DNA of 64,000 nucleotides from Rhipidocladum racemiflorum (lineage: Eukaryota; Streptophyta; Magnoliopsida; Poales; Poaceae). Position 1 is the stretch's first letter; each line of letters begins with the position of its first letter. The stretch covers positions 12,290,501 through 12,354,500 of the forward strand of contig CM070578.1 in NCBI GenBank assembly GCA_036346355.1, read 5' to 3'. The notes beneath the pieces were generated by a model, which ran no database searches, was not told the origin of the DNA, and was given only the letters and a program-made list of their open reading frames with translations. This document shows positions 10,203 through 21,439 of this stretch, in pieces. The position numbers were made by a program, and so were the translations under genes.

Positions 10203-13200
10203 CAAAGCTGCAGGAAAAGGCAAGAGGCTATCGACAAGAAGAATACGAAGAAGCTATTGAGGATTTTGAAGAAGAAAGAAAAGGGTTAGGATTTACTTTT
10301 GCCGATTTGCTCGAAGAGATCGATATTGGGGAAGGAGATAGCAAAAGACCAACGTTTGTAAGTGCTAAATTAGAACCCAGTTATAAAGCAAAGTTGGTCG
10401 AAATACTCAAAAAATATAAAGATTGCTTTGCGTGGGAGTATTATGAGATACCAGGTTTAAGCCGACAGCTAGTTGAACATCGGCTACCCATAAAACCTGG
10501 GTATCGGCCATTCAAACAGTACCCTAGGCGATTTAATCCTACGTTGTATGACGCTATAAAGGAGGAAGTAGGACGATTGCTAGAGGCAAAGTTTATCCGG
10601 CCTTGCCGATACGCTGAATGGGTCTCAAACATCGTCCCTGTAAAAAAGAAAAATGGCAAACTTAGGGTATGTGTCGATTTTAGAGATTTGAACAAAGCCA
10701 CACCAAAAGATGAATACCCAATGCCTATAGCCGATATGCTTATTGATGCTGCTTCCGGAAATAAAATCATAAGTTTTTTGGACGGAAACGCCGGATACAA
10801 TCAGATATTCATGGCCGAAGCCGATATACCCAAAACGGCTTTCAGATGTCCGGCTTTAGGGCTGTATGAGTGGAAAGTTATGACCTTCGGTTTAAAAAAT
10901 GCCGGTGCTACTTATCAGCGTGCTATGAACCATATTTTCCATGATTTAATCGGCAATACTGTGGAAATATACATTGACGACGTGGTGGTAAAATCCAAAG
11001 AAGACTGGCAACATTTAGCCGATCTGGAAAAGATGTTCGAAAGCACAAGGTTACATGGGTTAAAAATGAACCCTCTCAAATGTGTTTTCGGAGTATCGGC
11101 TGGACAATTTCTTGGGTTTACAGTGCATGAAGGAGGAATTGAAGTAAACCAAGCCAAAGTAAAAGCTATAGGCGATACTAGACCGCCGACAAGCAAAAAG
11201 GAGTTGCAAGTATTGATTGGGAAAATCAACTACTTGCGACGTTTCATCTCGAACTTGTCAGGGCGTATTCGGGCCTTCACACCGCTGCTAAAAATTAAAG
11301 ACAACCAAGAGTTCAAATGGGGAACCAATCAACAAAAGGCCTTCGACGACATAAAAGGTTATCTGATGAGTCCACCAGTATTAACCGCACCAAAATATGG
11401 TATACCTTTCAGACTATATATATCGGCTGAAGGAGACACAATAGGAGCAGTCTTAACACAAGAAGCCGATAGGAAAGAACGAGCGATATTTTATCTAAGC
11501 CGACTCCTTTTAGATGCAGAAACCAGGTATCCCCTAGTAGAAAAATTGTGCCTATCTTTGTATTTTGCTTGCACTAAATTAAGGCATTATATGCTGGCAT
11601 CGAGATGCGTCATAGTCTGCAAAACTGATATAATCAAGTACATACTGTCTGCACCGATTTTGCGAGGTCGGCTTGGTAAATGGGCATACGCCTTGACTGA
11701 GTTCGATTTGACATATGAATCGGCTAAATCTGTGAAAGGGCAGGCTGTAGCCGATTTTATCGCAGGAAGTGAAACATTAACAGGAACGGCCAATGTAACT
11801 CCTTGGCAGTTGTATTTCGATGGATCCATTTGCCAGGAGCGCGAAGGCATCGGCGTAGTATTGATTTCACCTAGAAAACAGGAGTACGATTTCATGTATC
11901 GGTTAAATAGCCGATGTTCAAATAATCAAGCAGAGTATGAAGCATTACTAAGAGGGCTACAATTGCTAGACAGCGTCGGAGTAAAAGACGTCGAAGCTTT
12001 CGGAGACTCGATGTTAATTGTACAACAAGTCAAAAGGGAATACCGATGCAACGATGGTGCACTAAACCAGTACTTACATCAGTGCCTCCAGATTATTGGG
12101 ACATTTACTACATTCTCTATAGAACATATCCCCAGAGAAGCCAATGACAAAGCAAACCGGTTGGCACAATGTGCATCAGGGTATAGGATTGAAAGCCGAC
12201 AGGAACCAATCGAGTTAAATGTTTGGCCGATCTTGTGTGTTCATCCTGTCGACTGGAGAAAAGAAATAAGGGATTATTTATCAGATCCATCTAAGCCGAC
12301 TGAGCAGAAGGTCAGGCGCAGAGCACTCAAATATGTTCTACTGGAGGATGTATTATACTTTCGAACCATGGAATGTTTATTGCTAAGGTGCCTAGGAAAT
12401 CAAGAAGCCAAAATAGCAATGGGAGAAGTCCATGAAGGGATTTGCGGATCACACCAATCGGCCCATAAAATGAAATGGATACTGAGACGAACGGGGTATT
12501 TTTGGCCGAGAATGTTAGAAGACTGTTTCAAATACTATAAAGGATGCCAAACATGCCAAAAGTTTGGTAACATACAAACGGCACCAGCATCGGCTTTACA
12601 CCCGATCATCAAGCCATGGCCGTTTAGAGGATGGGGCATAGATATAATCGGCCAGATATTTCCGTCATCCAGTAAAGGACATAAATTCATCCTTGCAGCC
12701 ATGGACTATTTCTCAAAATGGGTTGAGGCTATACCACTCAAGAAAGTTACTAGCAAAGAGCTGATCGACTTTGTAAATGAACACATCATCCATCGGTTTG
12801 GAATTCCACAGACGATTACTACTGATCAAGGGACTGTGTTCATGTCTAACCAATTCAAAGGTTTTGCGGAAAGTCTTGGGATAAAATTACTCAACTCTTC
12901 TCCTTATTACGCTCAGGCCAATGGACAAGCCGAGTCATCAAACAAGACATTAATAAAATTAATAAAAAGGAAAATCGAGGAGAAACCAAGAAATTGGCAT
13001 TCAACGCTATCGGAAGTTTTGTGGGCTTATCGGCTGTCCCATCACGGATCAACTAAATTATCACCTTTTCAGTTGGTATATGGACAAGAAGCCGTTTTGC
13101 CCGTAGAGATCAACATCGGCTCGGTAAGGCTATTTAAGCAAAATAATTTGTCAGCCGATGAATATGAACAGGCAATGTTTGACAATCTAGATGATTTAGC

Positions 13201-13591
13201 TGAACTAAGGCTGATTACGCTAAATCGGCTTAAAAGGAATAAAGAAAGGGTTGCCAGGTCGTATAATAAAAAGGTGATTTTAAAATCATTCAATCAAGCC
13301 GATTTGGTATGGAAAACCGTGTTGCCAATCGGGTCTAAGGATAATCGATTCGGCAAATGGTCTCCAACATGGGAAGGGCCTTATAAGATCAATCGGCCGA
13401 TTGGTGAGAATTTGTATATACTGGAGTCCTTAGACGGGTTCGTCCTACCTAAAGCGATCAATGGAAAATATCTAAAGGCATATCACCCAAAGCTGAGAGT
13501 GCTGCTGCCGCCCTACCAATGGAAAATATCTAAAGCGATCAATGGAAAATATCTAAAGGCATATCACCCAAGCATATGGGTCGGGTCCTAA
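10184..13591 (+). CDS. pol: pol polyprotein: RT, RNase H, archaeal-type RNase H, integrase
   Basis: One open frame of 1135 residues. RT has its YIDD catalytic box near residues 263-266, preceded by VCVDFRDLNKATP. A gypsy-type RNase H follows (around residues 405-520). A second RNase H of archaeal type begins around residue 540 (WQLYFDGS). Integrase shows an HHCC-like zinc finger ending CQTCQ near residue 787 and the DDE core (WGID, TTDQG, then E about 36 residues later). The dual RNase H places the element in the Tat lineage. The C-terminus is abnormal: the last ~35 codons run into duplicated sequence (see 13382-14015). Translation would depend on the broken upstream gag-protease frame. Confidence 0.9.
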   Translation: MESKTLAKLQEKARGYRQEEYEEAIEDFEEERKGLGFTFADLLEEIDIGEGDSKRPTFVSAKLEPSYKAKLVEILKKYKDCFAWEYYEIPGLSRQLVEHRLPIKPGYRPFKQYPRRFNPTLYDAIKEEVGRLLEAKFIRPCRYAEWVSNIVPVKKKNGKLRVCVDFRDLNKATPKDEYPMPIADMLIDAASGNKIISFLDGNAGYNQIFMAEADIPKTAFRCPALGLYEWKVMTFGLKNAGATYQRAMNHIFHDLIGNTVEIYIDDVVVKSKEDWQHLADLEKMFESTRLHGLKMNPLKCVFGVSAGQFLGFTVHEGGIEVNQAKVKAIGDTRPPTSKKELQVLIGKINYLRRFISNLSGRIRAFTPLLKIKDNQEFKWGTNQQKAFDDIKGYLMSPPVLTAPKYGIPFRLYISAEGDTIGAVLTQEADRKERAIFYLSRLLLDAETRYPLVEKLCLSLYFACTKLRHYMLASRCVIVCKTDIIKYILSAPILRGRLGKWAYALTEFDLTYESAKSVKGQAVADFIAGSETLTGTANVTPWQLYFDGSICQEREGIGVVLISPRKQEYDFMYRLNSRCSNNQAEYEALLRGLQLLDSVGVKDVEAFGDSMLIVQQVKREYRCNDGALNQYLHQCLQIIGTFTTFSIEHIPREANDKANRLAQCASGYRIESRQEPIELNVWPILCVHPVDWRKEIRDYLSDPSKPTEQKVRRRALKYVLLEDVLYFRTMECLLLRCLGNQEAKIAMGEVHEGICGSHQSAHKMKWILRRTGYFWPRMLEDCFKYYKGCQTCQKFGNIQTAPASALHPIIKPWPFRGWGIDIIGQIFPSSSKGHKFILAAMDYFSKWVEAIPLKKVTSKELIDFVNEHIIHRFGIPQTITTDQGTVFMSNQFKGFAESLGIKLLNSSPYYAQANGQAESSNKTLIKLIKRKIEEKPRNWHSTLSEVLWAYRLSHHGSTKLSPFQLVYGQEAVLPVEINIGSVRLFKQNNLSADEYEQAMFDNLDDLAELRLITLNRLKRNKERVARSYNKKVILKSFNQADLVWKTVLPIGSKDNRFGKWSPTWEGPYKINRPIGENLYILESLDGFVLPKAINGKYLKAYHPKLRVLLPPYQWKISKAINGKYLKAYHPSIWVGS

Positions 13592-14015
13592 CTACAGGAA
13601 GAAAAACATCAGGATCGATTGCAAAAACACATGCATATAAAATCGGCCGATTGGTGGGAATTTGTATATACTGGAGTCCTTAGACGGGTTCGTCCTACCT
13701 AAAGCGATCAATGGAAAATATCTAAAGGCATATCACCCAAGCATATGGGTCGGGTCCTAACTACAGGAAGAAAAACATCAGGATCGATTGCAAAAACACA
13801 TGCATATAAAATCGGTCATACAGCCGACCGAGTCAGTTTAGCAAACATCCATCAACATCCATCACGGATTAAACAGTTTACAAAAATCGGCTACACAGCC
13901 AGTACTACAGATCAGTTCGTTAAAAGGAAGTCGATGCTCTGTTCTCACGTCAGTGGAGACCAGAACCAGGCAAGTGAGCCCCCAAAGCTGAGAGTGCTGC
14001 TGCCGCCCTACCAAT
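13382..14015 (+). repeat. Rearranged tandem duplications at the pol / antisense-gene junction
   Basis: The module GGCCGATTGGTG...TATCACCCA occurs at about 13394-13490 and 13644-13740. A shorter part (AGCGATCAATGGAAAATATC) occurs a third time near 13535. GCATATGGGTCGGGTCC and the bases after it repeat at offset 170 (13571 and 13741). A 35-bp block beginning CCCAAAGCTGAGAGTG is identical at 13486-13520 and 13981-14015; the second copy lies inside the antisense gene's end. These copies are collinear and near identical, so the rearrangement is recent. Confidence 0.85.
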
Positions 14016-16840
14016 AGTAGTTTGGACGCTGTCGATCAGTTGTTCATCGGCTAGCGCATCACCCGGGACTTGGACTATCTTGGCTGATTGGTTTTTAACC
14101 TGAGCAAAGACTTCACCAATTTGCCGCCTCTGAGCTGCTAACAAGGACGTCGAGTCAGTGATGTTAACCTGACATTCTGCGAGCTCTTTTGTGACGAGGG
14201 CCAGCTGCTCTTCAAGATTTTTCTTAGTCGATTCCAGCTCTTGAGCTCTGCTCTTAGCCGATTTGAGCGCAACAGCACCCTGGTCAAAGGCATTTTTCTG
14301 AAGTTTGGCGTCCGCTATTATCTTGTCCAGGATCTGTTGGTCGGCTTGCTGGGCTTTCCTCTGTTCAACCCTTAATTTAGCCGACTCCACGTCTAGCCGA
14401 CGAGCGTCTAGATGGCAGACTTCCAACAGTGCGTTCATGGCAGCGGGAGGAAGATCGGCGAACAGCGCCATGGCGTTCCTCGTGGGCCGGGTGTTGGACA
14501 GAGAGGCTGCCTCCGGCTGCATTACTTCATTGAAGAGATGATTAAGACGCTCTTGCATACCCGGTTCAGCGGTTATAGCAGCCGACGCTGGCGCAGAGGC
14601 AGCAATTATGCGTTGAATGTCGGCCGGGTAGTCGTCAGTAGCCAGAACCTCGGGGTCCTCGAGCTCGTCCAGAGAAAAACCTAAAAGATCGGCTGGGTCC
14701 GTTGATGATCTTGGGTCGAAAGCAGGTTTTGGGGTTGGGGAAGCGGGTGTGATGAGGCCGAGCCGACAAGACAGGCACATCTGTCTGGGTCTTCTCAGCA
14801 TCGGCTGTAGCTTCCAACAACTGGACGGAAGGGGTTTCCTGAGAAATACTTTGCATCAAAATCTAAGCAAAAACCAAGGCAAAAATCAGATTAAGGATCG
14901 AAGCTAACCGCAGTAGCCGATCCAGCTGGGGATGACGCTGCATCACGACCAGCAGGATTTGGAGATCGCTTGATAACGACTCTACGGCTCTTCTTTTTTT
15001 TCTGAAAATGGCAAGCATGGGGTTAGCCGACAGCAAGCATGGGGCTTCGCCGACAGAAGAAATTTGAGCAAAAACGTACTGGACATACTCTTAGTATGCT
15101 GCTCGGCAAGATCCGATAATGATGGGCTGTTGACCCCCAACATGCCGGAGGATAGACCAGCAAGGGGGGCCGACGGCCTTTGACGTTTCGAACGATCGTC
15201 GGCCGATGCAGTCTGAGCCGGAGTCAACTTCTTGCTAGTCTGAAGGACAAAAAATATGGTTAAGCCGACGAAAAGCTTATTTTCAACAAAACATTAAAAT
15301 AAAATACCTCTAAAGACGAATTAGCATAGCCTGAACTCGAGCTAGACCCAGCGGCGGTCTCCGTCGGCTCTTGAAAGCCAGGGAGGAAGGAGGATAAGAC
15401 TTCGTGAATAGTGCACCTCCGCAATAGCGCCTCAGCTATGGAAGCCCACCATGAGGTAAATTGGCCCGATCGACGTGTGTTCAGCACGAGGAAAGGCAAG
15501 TCCACCACATGGAGCTCATCGGCTAGTTCAATAATGAGCTCCGCCGCAGTAACATTAGTGACTTTGTTGCGTGGCTTGATCATGTTGAATAAGGGGAGAC
15601 AAGGGATTGTTTGTCCAAAACCCAGCTGGCGTGCATATACAGAAGGGTGGTAGAACTCATAGGTCGGCTGAAAGGTTCTATTACGGGTACTCAAGCCGAC
15701 ATGAAGGATGCAAGGAGAAATCAACAAAGGGAGCAGATCAAGAGTGGACTGGGGCATTAAAGAGCTATCAGAATTTAGACGGAGGAAAGAAGGCCATGGG
15801 AGATCAGCTAGTTGGCTATACGAAAAGAAGTCTCGACGATTGAAGGTGGCTTGGTTGAGATTCAAGAAGAAGGATAAGTACTTATGAAAACCGGCCGGGG
15901 AGATTTTGGGTTCATCGGATGAACACATCATGAATTTTTCACCCGGAGATCGGCTAGGTTGAAATCTAGGGGTTGCACCCTCAGGAAAATCTTCCGTTGG
16001 GAAAGCCGATTCTTCCGATGGATTTGGGATAATAAGGCGGCCAAAAACACAGTAAAGCCAGATCTGGATAAACCAAAGTGGACCACCAACGTTGCCCACG
16101 ACATAGGAACCATTACCAGTAAAAAGCCGACTCCGGATAATATGCATCATGTGGTACACAGCCCCCAACAAGGATTTCCCTAAAGCTAGCCGACGGCCCA
16201 TAACCAGTTGCTCCGCCATAAATTGGTAAACTTGGGTTGGGCCTAAGGAAGCGCCGCAGAAAAGGAATCGGTCTAGCCATAGGTTAAGGAAAGCGACATG
16301 TTCTTCATCCGATATGGGACCGGTTACCTTGTTATTGTTTTGTATATATCTAGACCAACCTTCCCCCTTTTTTCGAGTCAATTTGTACTGAGGTTTCCCG
16401 CTGAAAGCCGATATTTGGTCTCCATCAGGCCTAAGGCAACACAACTCGACCATATCTAGGAGGGTTGGGCCGATAGGACCAATCGGGAAGAAGAAGGCGT
16501 TAAAAGAGTCCGACCAGAAATAGCAAGCAGCAGCCACCAAGGATTCATTGGGTTCTGAGGCAGCTAAAGACGTGGGAATACACTCAGCAATGCCCATTCC
16601 TTCCCACTCCGCCTTCTTTTGGGCCGATACTCTAATATACCAAGACCTCCAGCCTTTGAGAGCTGTCGGCCAAGCCCTAAAGCTTTTAGTCCATTCCTTA
16701 ATGTTGTAGCCAGGAGCCGATAGAGGAAGCCTAGGAATCTCATCCCCAATGACAGTATCGGCTTCTACGGTTCCTATAGGGCCTAAAAAATACTGATGAT
16801 TACTATTTTCGATGGGAATGAGTACCTGTGAGGTATCCAT
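13950..16840 (-). pseudogene. Antisense plant-mobile-domain (PMD) gene carried by the Tat element
   Basis: Read opposite to pol. Exon 1 (16840-15308) encodes 511 residues starting MDTSQVL, with the W/Y-rich plant mobile domain (aminotransferase-like family) seen in GYNIKEWTKSFRAWP, ACYFWSDSFNAFFFP and LNLWLDRFLFCG. It ends at a GAG|GTATTT donor. Probable exon 2 is 15239-15089, exon 3 15001-14909 (KKKKSRRVVIKRSP, nuclear-localisation-like) and exon 4 starts at 14862. The last part (to 13950) is Ala/Gln/Lys/Glu-rich and strongly predicted to be coiled coil. The frame breaks between exons 2 and 3 (8-A run) and again near 14760, so it is probably dead. Tat elements such as RIRE2 and Grande carry antisense ORFs here; their function is unknown. 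Confidence 0.75.
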
Positions 16841-17137
16841 TTCAGCCGACTGAGAAGGAGGAGGAGACGAAGAAAAGCGAGGAACCGCTCAGGAAGACCA
16901 GGACAAGCCGATCAACGAAGATGCGAGAGCCTCAAGGGATGAAAAATGACCGTGGGGGGGGCCCATATTTATAGCACGGTAAAAGAATATAAACGGGCGG
17001 GAGCAGTTGCGCATTTAAAGCGCACCAAGATTTTATGGCACGGTTAACGGGGTGGTTCCCAAGGAGGATTTTTCTATAAAGTCGATACGGATGAAAAGCC
17101 GATGGACACTTTTTGAAAAATAAACAAGTTATTTTCC

Positions 17138-17153
17138 AAAAACGGGGGGCATA
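17138..17153 (+). other. Polypurine tract
   Basis: CCAAAAACGGGGGGCA directly precedes the TG of the 3' LTR at 17154, the place for the plus-strand primer. Confidence 0.8.
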
Positions 17154-17780
17154 TGTTTGCACCAAAATCTGGCATATATTGGGATCAGTCTGAATCGGAA
17201 AAGAAGCGTTCGTATAGAAAGGAATCGGTAAACGAATCGGAAAAGGAATCCGTTTCTAAAAAGAAAAGAAATCAGACCGGAGGCCGATACGGGTAAACGC
17301 ACCGTATCCATATACAACTCGGATCGGCCAGGTGTGTTATAAAAGGGGATAGACGTCAAGCGAAGAAGGACATCAATCAATCAATCCAACACACCTACTT
17401 TTTATAAGCTTTTCTTTTACATCGTTTTAGCTTCATAGATCTCTCTGTAAGTCGACGGAATCAACATAGCTGCGCATCGCCGATTGTTGGTTTTAGCCGA
17501 TTTCACCCAGGTTCGATCTGCTTCGTTTTGCTGCGCATCGCCTTCTCGAGGCCGATTTTACCTTGTATCCGGATTAACCGTAACTGGTTGATCTAGTTAT
17601 CCCCTAATCGGTTCTCGCCGACTAGCGAAAAGCCGATAAACATTGTTTTATCGGCTTTGGTCAAATTACAAATTCTACCTTGTCAATTTCATGTCAAATT
17701 GACTGGCACGCTCTACAAACCCGGCGTTTGTCTCGTGTGTTCGAAGCTGAGGACCCTGCTTCACGTTTTTAGCGCGAACA
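17154..17780 (+). repeat. 3' LTR of the Tat element
   Basis: Starts TGTTTGCACC, ends GCGCGAACA, followed by the target duplication CCAGG at 17781-17785. Near identical to 5968-6592. Confidence 0.95.
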
Positions 17781-17785
17781 CCAGG

Positions 17786-18799
17786 TCAACCACGTTGGAG
17801 GCGTTGGTGCCACGACCCACAGGTTTTCCCCCCCTTCTTTTTACCGGAATTCCAACTTACCAAATCATTTCCTTGTTACGAAAACATGGTTGCGGATCGA
17901 AATTAAGCCAAACGAAGCCGTGCGTGCTTCCGTGGACTATGGAAGTTGAGGAGGTTACCTTGACCAGGTGGCTACCAGCTTACCAAGTGAGAGTGATAGC
18001 TCGAATTCCAAAGGGGAAAGAAAAAGAGAGGTGAAGGAATTTTGCTCTTTACATGGATCTCGTCGTCTGCACCAACGACGAAACGTGCTTCTGCTCTGAG
18101 TGACACGCTGAAATTCTCTCGGCGGCGTGGAGGAATGCCGGAAAGGGCCAAGCCGAGCAGTCAAAAGAACCGGGAACGAAAGACCCGTCGGCATCACGCT
18201 TGCAGAAACAACCCCAACACATGACACAGGGAAAGCTAATTAAGCAGGATCTCGAACCCGGGCATTGCTGCTGCTGCTGCAGCCAGCAGGTGTCTACCGA
18301 GGCAAAGCTTTTGGTACTGTGCCGCGTCACTGTCCTGTGGGGCCCGTGGCACGACGAGACACCCGTCCCCTATCCACTTTATCCGCATCAGCTCCGGCCC
18401 ACATGGCAGCGACGGGGACCCAGCGGATCGCCTCCGAGGAGCAAGTGTAACTGAGGAGGCCATGTCTTTCGGCTCCTGTTGGGTTGTCATCACCGCTTTA
18501 CAGTTTGACGAGCAGTCGAGCGCCCAACCATTTCGTGCGTGTTTTCGTTGGCGAGCATATGAAAAGAAGAGAAGACGAGGGGAAAACGCGAAGGAGAAGA
18601 GAACGGCGGAAGGGAGGGTGATAAATGCCCATCACGCACCAGCACCACTGCGGCGCTGTACAATTGTACGCATTTCCTCTCCTATAACTACGGCACCCGT
18701 ACGGGCTCCCAGAACATGCATGATGTGGTATCATAGATGTGTTTGTTCGCTTGTACCAAGTGATATTTGTATGAAATGGTTTAAGAAAGAAATCATCCA
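17786..18799. other. Intergenic, no gene recognised
   Basis: This is the right-hand half of the old insertion target. It has a short (CTG)n run near 18268 and several short overlapping open frames on both strands, none with a recognisable product or intron signals. Confidence 0.6.
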
Positions 18800-18953
18800 T
18801 GTGTTTGGTTGCTTGAATGGAATCACTCCATCCTGGATTAAGTGAAAAATATTCCTTATAGATGTTGAACCATTACATTCACCCACAATAATGGAACCAA
18901 ATGGTATAGGACTATCACATCCTATTTAACCACAGTCTATCAACCAAACACAC
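18800..18953. mobile_element. Small MITE with GTGTTTGGTTG termini
   Basis: Left end TGTGTTTGGTTGCTTG; right end the near complement CAACCAAACACACTT. About 154 bp, no coding capacity. Target duplication not clear. Termini match the longer element at 20644-20926. Confidence 0.55.
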
Positions 18954-19014
18954 TTATAATGTCCTGGCATCTAGTCCCGATTGCGTGCTGTTGTAGATCC
19001 AGAGGTGACCGTAA

Positions 19015-19425
19015 GCAAGGTTTTAATTTTTGTTTCGGTATATATCTCGAAGGTAACCAAAATCCAAAATCTCGGTGAGATCTTGGAATTTTAAATAAAA
19101 TTCGGATGAAATCCAAAAATGAAATTTCAAATCCATTTTTCCCCAACAGGGAAATCCGAGATTTTGGTCCACTTAAACCGACCGGAAAATAATCAAAAAC
19201 ATATCAAAAAATTTTAAAATTTTTGTGGATGGTTTTAACCCTAAATCCAAACAAATCCGGCCCACAAAAATGTAAATTCGGCCAAAATTACCAAGATCTC
19301 GCCGATATTTAGATGGGTACTGTATCATTTTAATTTTTTTTTACCCGGCCGAGATTTAGGATGGGGAGGATTCGGAATCCGAAATTTCGCCCTAGATTTC
19401 CGTTGGGATTTGGATCCTTGATGGC
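19015..19425. repeat. 'CGAGATTTCGG' word repeat, copy 2 (diverged)
   Basis: Same vocabulary as copies at 1118 and 28029: AAAATCTCGGTGAGATCTT, CCGAGATTTTGG, GATCTCGCCGA. More diverged and AT-richer; the core seen in the other two is only faintly present. Confidence 0.55.
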
Positions 19426-19507
19426 AAGAATGACTTAACGTTGCACATCGATGCAGCCAAAGAGAGGCTGGCAAATGCGTGCCGTAGCTGTGGCAAATTG
19501 CCAATTA

Positions 19508-19764
19508 CTCCATCCCATCGTAAATAGTTATAATTTTGACATTAATGCGATCTCTGAAACACACCTTTGACTACTGTTTTCTATTACAACATATTTTTAA
19601 GGCTCAATAAAATTATAATATTATAAAAATATTTTTCAAGACAAATCTACACATATAATTTCCATTTGTCCAATTTAAATATTTAAAAAGATATTGACGA
19701 TCAAACTTTTGAAAATTTGACTATATCTATATCTAAAATGATAATTATTCGTGACTTTAAGGAG
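19508..19764. mobile_element. Stowaway-like MITE (Tc1/mariner type)
   Basis: Begins CTCCATCCCAT and ends AAGGAG, flanked by TA on both sides (19506-19507 and 19765-19766). About 257 bp, AT-rich. This is the degenerate CTCCCTCCGT terminus typical of grass Stowaway elements. Confidence 0.65.
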
Positions 19765-19766
19765 TA

Positions 19767-20643
19767 ATTAACTCGAGCAGCGGTACTGCATATTCGGAAA
19801 TCTCTTGATGGAACGCACTTGATGTAGAGATCACTAAATTACGGACAGATTTGGTTGCCGTGAAGACGTATGTGTACGGGCCGAGGGTTTAAGTATGCAA
19901 AGTTACTCCGCTGTCGTCTTCAGCATTATTGCTAGAGCCATCCGTGGTTAAGAGGAGAGAAATTTTACTGTGCATTATACTGGTTATATATAATATATAG
20001 TAGAAATTATATCTAATCGTTGATTTGTTAAGGATATTTCTACTACTCTACTACCAGATGAGGTATAATTAAACTCTAGTTAATCTGATTCGTTGGATCG
20101 AAAAAAAATAAATGATTCATATTCAATCTAGTGTAGTAAAAGAGCTAGATGATGAAGCTTAAGAGAAAACAGGAGTGTATAGAAACACAACGAAAAATTG
20201 GCGCACAGTTACTCTGCTTTCTCTCCAAGCCTTCAGCATAATCAGCTGAGCCATTCTGCCAAGTGGTAGCTTCCAAATTCAGAGAAGGGTGGGTGCCTGC
20301 TCCCTGCCGCTGGGCTCATCTTAACCTAGATTCAGAGAAATTCTGGAACTAATGGGTAATTACGAGACCAATCTGTGTTTTGAGAAAACAAGTGGTTGTC
20401 CAATTAGAATCCTAAGGAAAAAAGAGGGAAAAGGATAGGTGCAGAGATGCAACCGAAGTTGTTCTGATGGATTTCAAACCTTTAATGATTTGAAAAAAAC
20501 ATTGCAATTGCACAATTGACAGTCAAATGATTGAAATTTTTTTTGCGAATTGTTGCAATTGCAACCGATAAATAAGTGATCACATATCAGACTCCCAAGT
20601 CCGGTCTGAGACTCCCCACAGGCCACAGCATGATCCATCTAGG
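19767..20643. other. Intergenic, no gene recognised
   Basis: AT-rich unique-looking sequence. I see no open frame with a known product and no clear repeat ends. Confidence 0.5.
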
Positions 20644-20926
20644 GTGTGTTTGGTTACCTGTACCATCCTAGCTTGTTTTGTATGAGCCATCTAGACTAGC
20701 CTTGGTCTGACTGAGTGGATACAAGTTAAGTTGCTTGGTTGCTTGTTTGTGTATCTCACAGGCCTGCATTAGAGAGAAGTCTAATTTCTATGTTTTCTCC
20801 ATCCTGTATGAGTGAGTGCAATTGCATCTACCTGGCCAGGATGAATAGGAAACCAAACATGTATCTAACATATACAATTATATCCACTCATACGATTCAG
20901 ATACTATGCAGGCAACCAAACACACT
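20644..20926. mobile_element. MITE with GTGTGTTTGGTT termini
   Basis: About 283 bp. Left end GTGTGTTTGGTTACCTG, right end GCAACCAAACACACTT (near complement: AAGTGTGTTTGGTTGCCTG). Same terminal family as 18800-18953. Bases 20927-21439 to its right show nothing beyond the 3' flank of the LRR gene. Confidence 0.6.
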
Positions 20927-21439
20927 TGATGATTTCGCAAGATCGATCATAGCATGATGCCATCCACCAGAAACAATGCTTATAGACAACGCTAACCAAA
21001 ACAACTGCTCATCACTTCATCTCCTACAGCGTTGTGCAAAGTTGCATGCTCATAAAACAAAATCACGCGAATGCTTGTCATATTGCCCAATGAGATGAGA
21101 TGACCATAAATAACATCAACTGATTCACGTCACCACCTCACACAGCAACAATAGCCAATATTACTACTCACTCAATATACAGCAGAGACACAAGCACATA
21201 CACCAACTAAACAAAAAAGTTACACCTATAAATCTCGATTATTAAAGCACTTGTCTGTGACTATCCCTCCCCCCAACAAAAAGAATAGTAATCCACAGTG
21301 GGACTGGGACGCTAGTAAGCTGAACAAATTAATCAAAGAATCAGAGACCACCCTTCGCAATCTCCTCCAATCCTTTTCCTCCCCCGATCCGAGGCGATCC
21401 GGCAATGGCGTTGGAGCTGTCCCGGCCGAGTCGACCGGC

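Larger units (their letters stand above)
5968..17780 (+). mobile_element. Complete Ty3/gypsy LTR retrotransposon, Tat lineage
   Basis: An 11.8-kb element with TG...CA LTRs of 625 and 627 bp flanked by a perfect 5-bp target duplication CCAGG (5963-5967 and 17781-17785). Order: 5' LTR, primer-binding site, gag, protease, RT, RNase H, second archaeal-type RNase H, integrase, then a 3-kb antisense gene, purine tract and 3' LTR. The second RNase H and the antisense 3' gene are hallmarks of the Tat branch (RIRE2, Grande, Ogre relatives). By eye the LTRs differ at about six single positions plus one short patch, so insertion is recent. gag and protease carry frameshifts and a stop, so this copy is not autonomous as it stands. 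The element splits what was once contiguous DNA 5770-5967 / 17786 onward. Confidence 0.95.
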
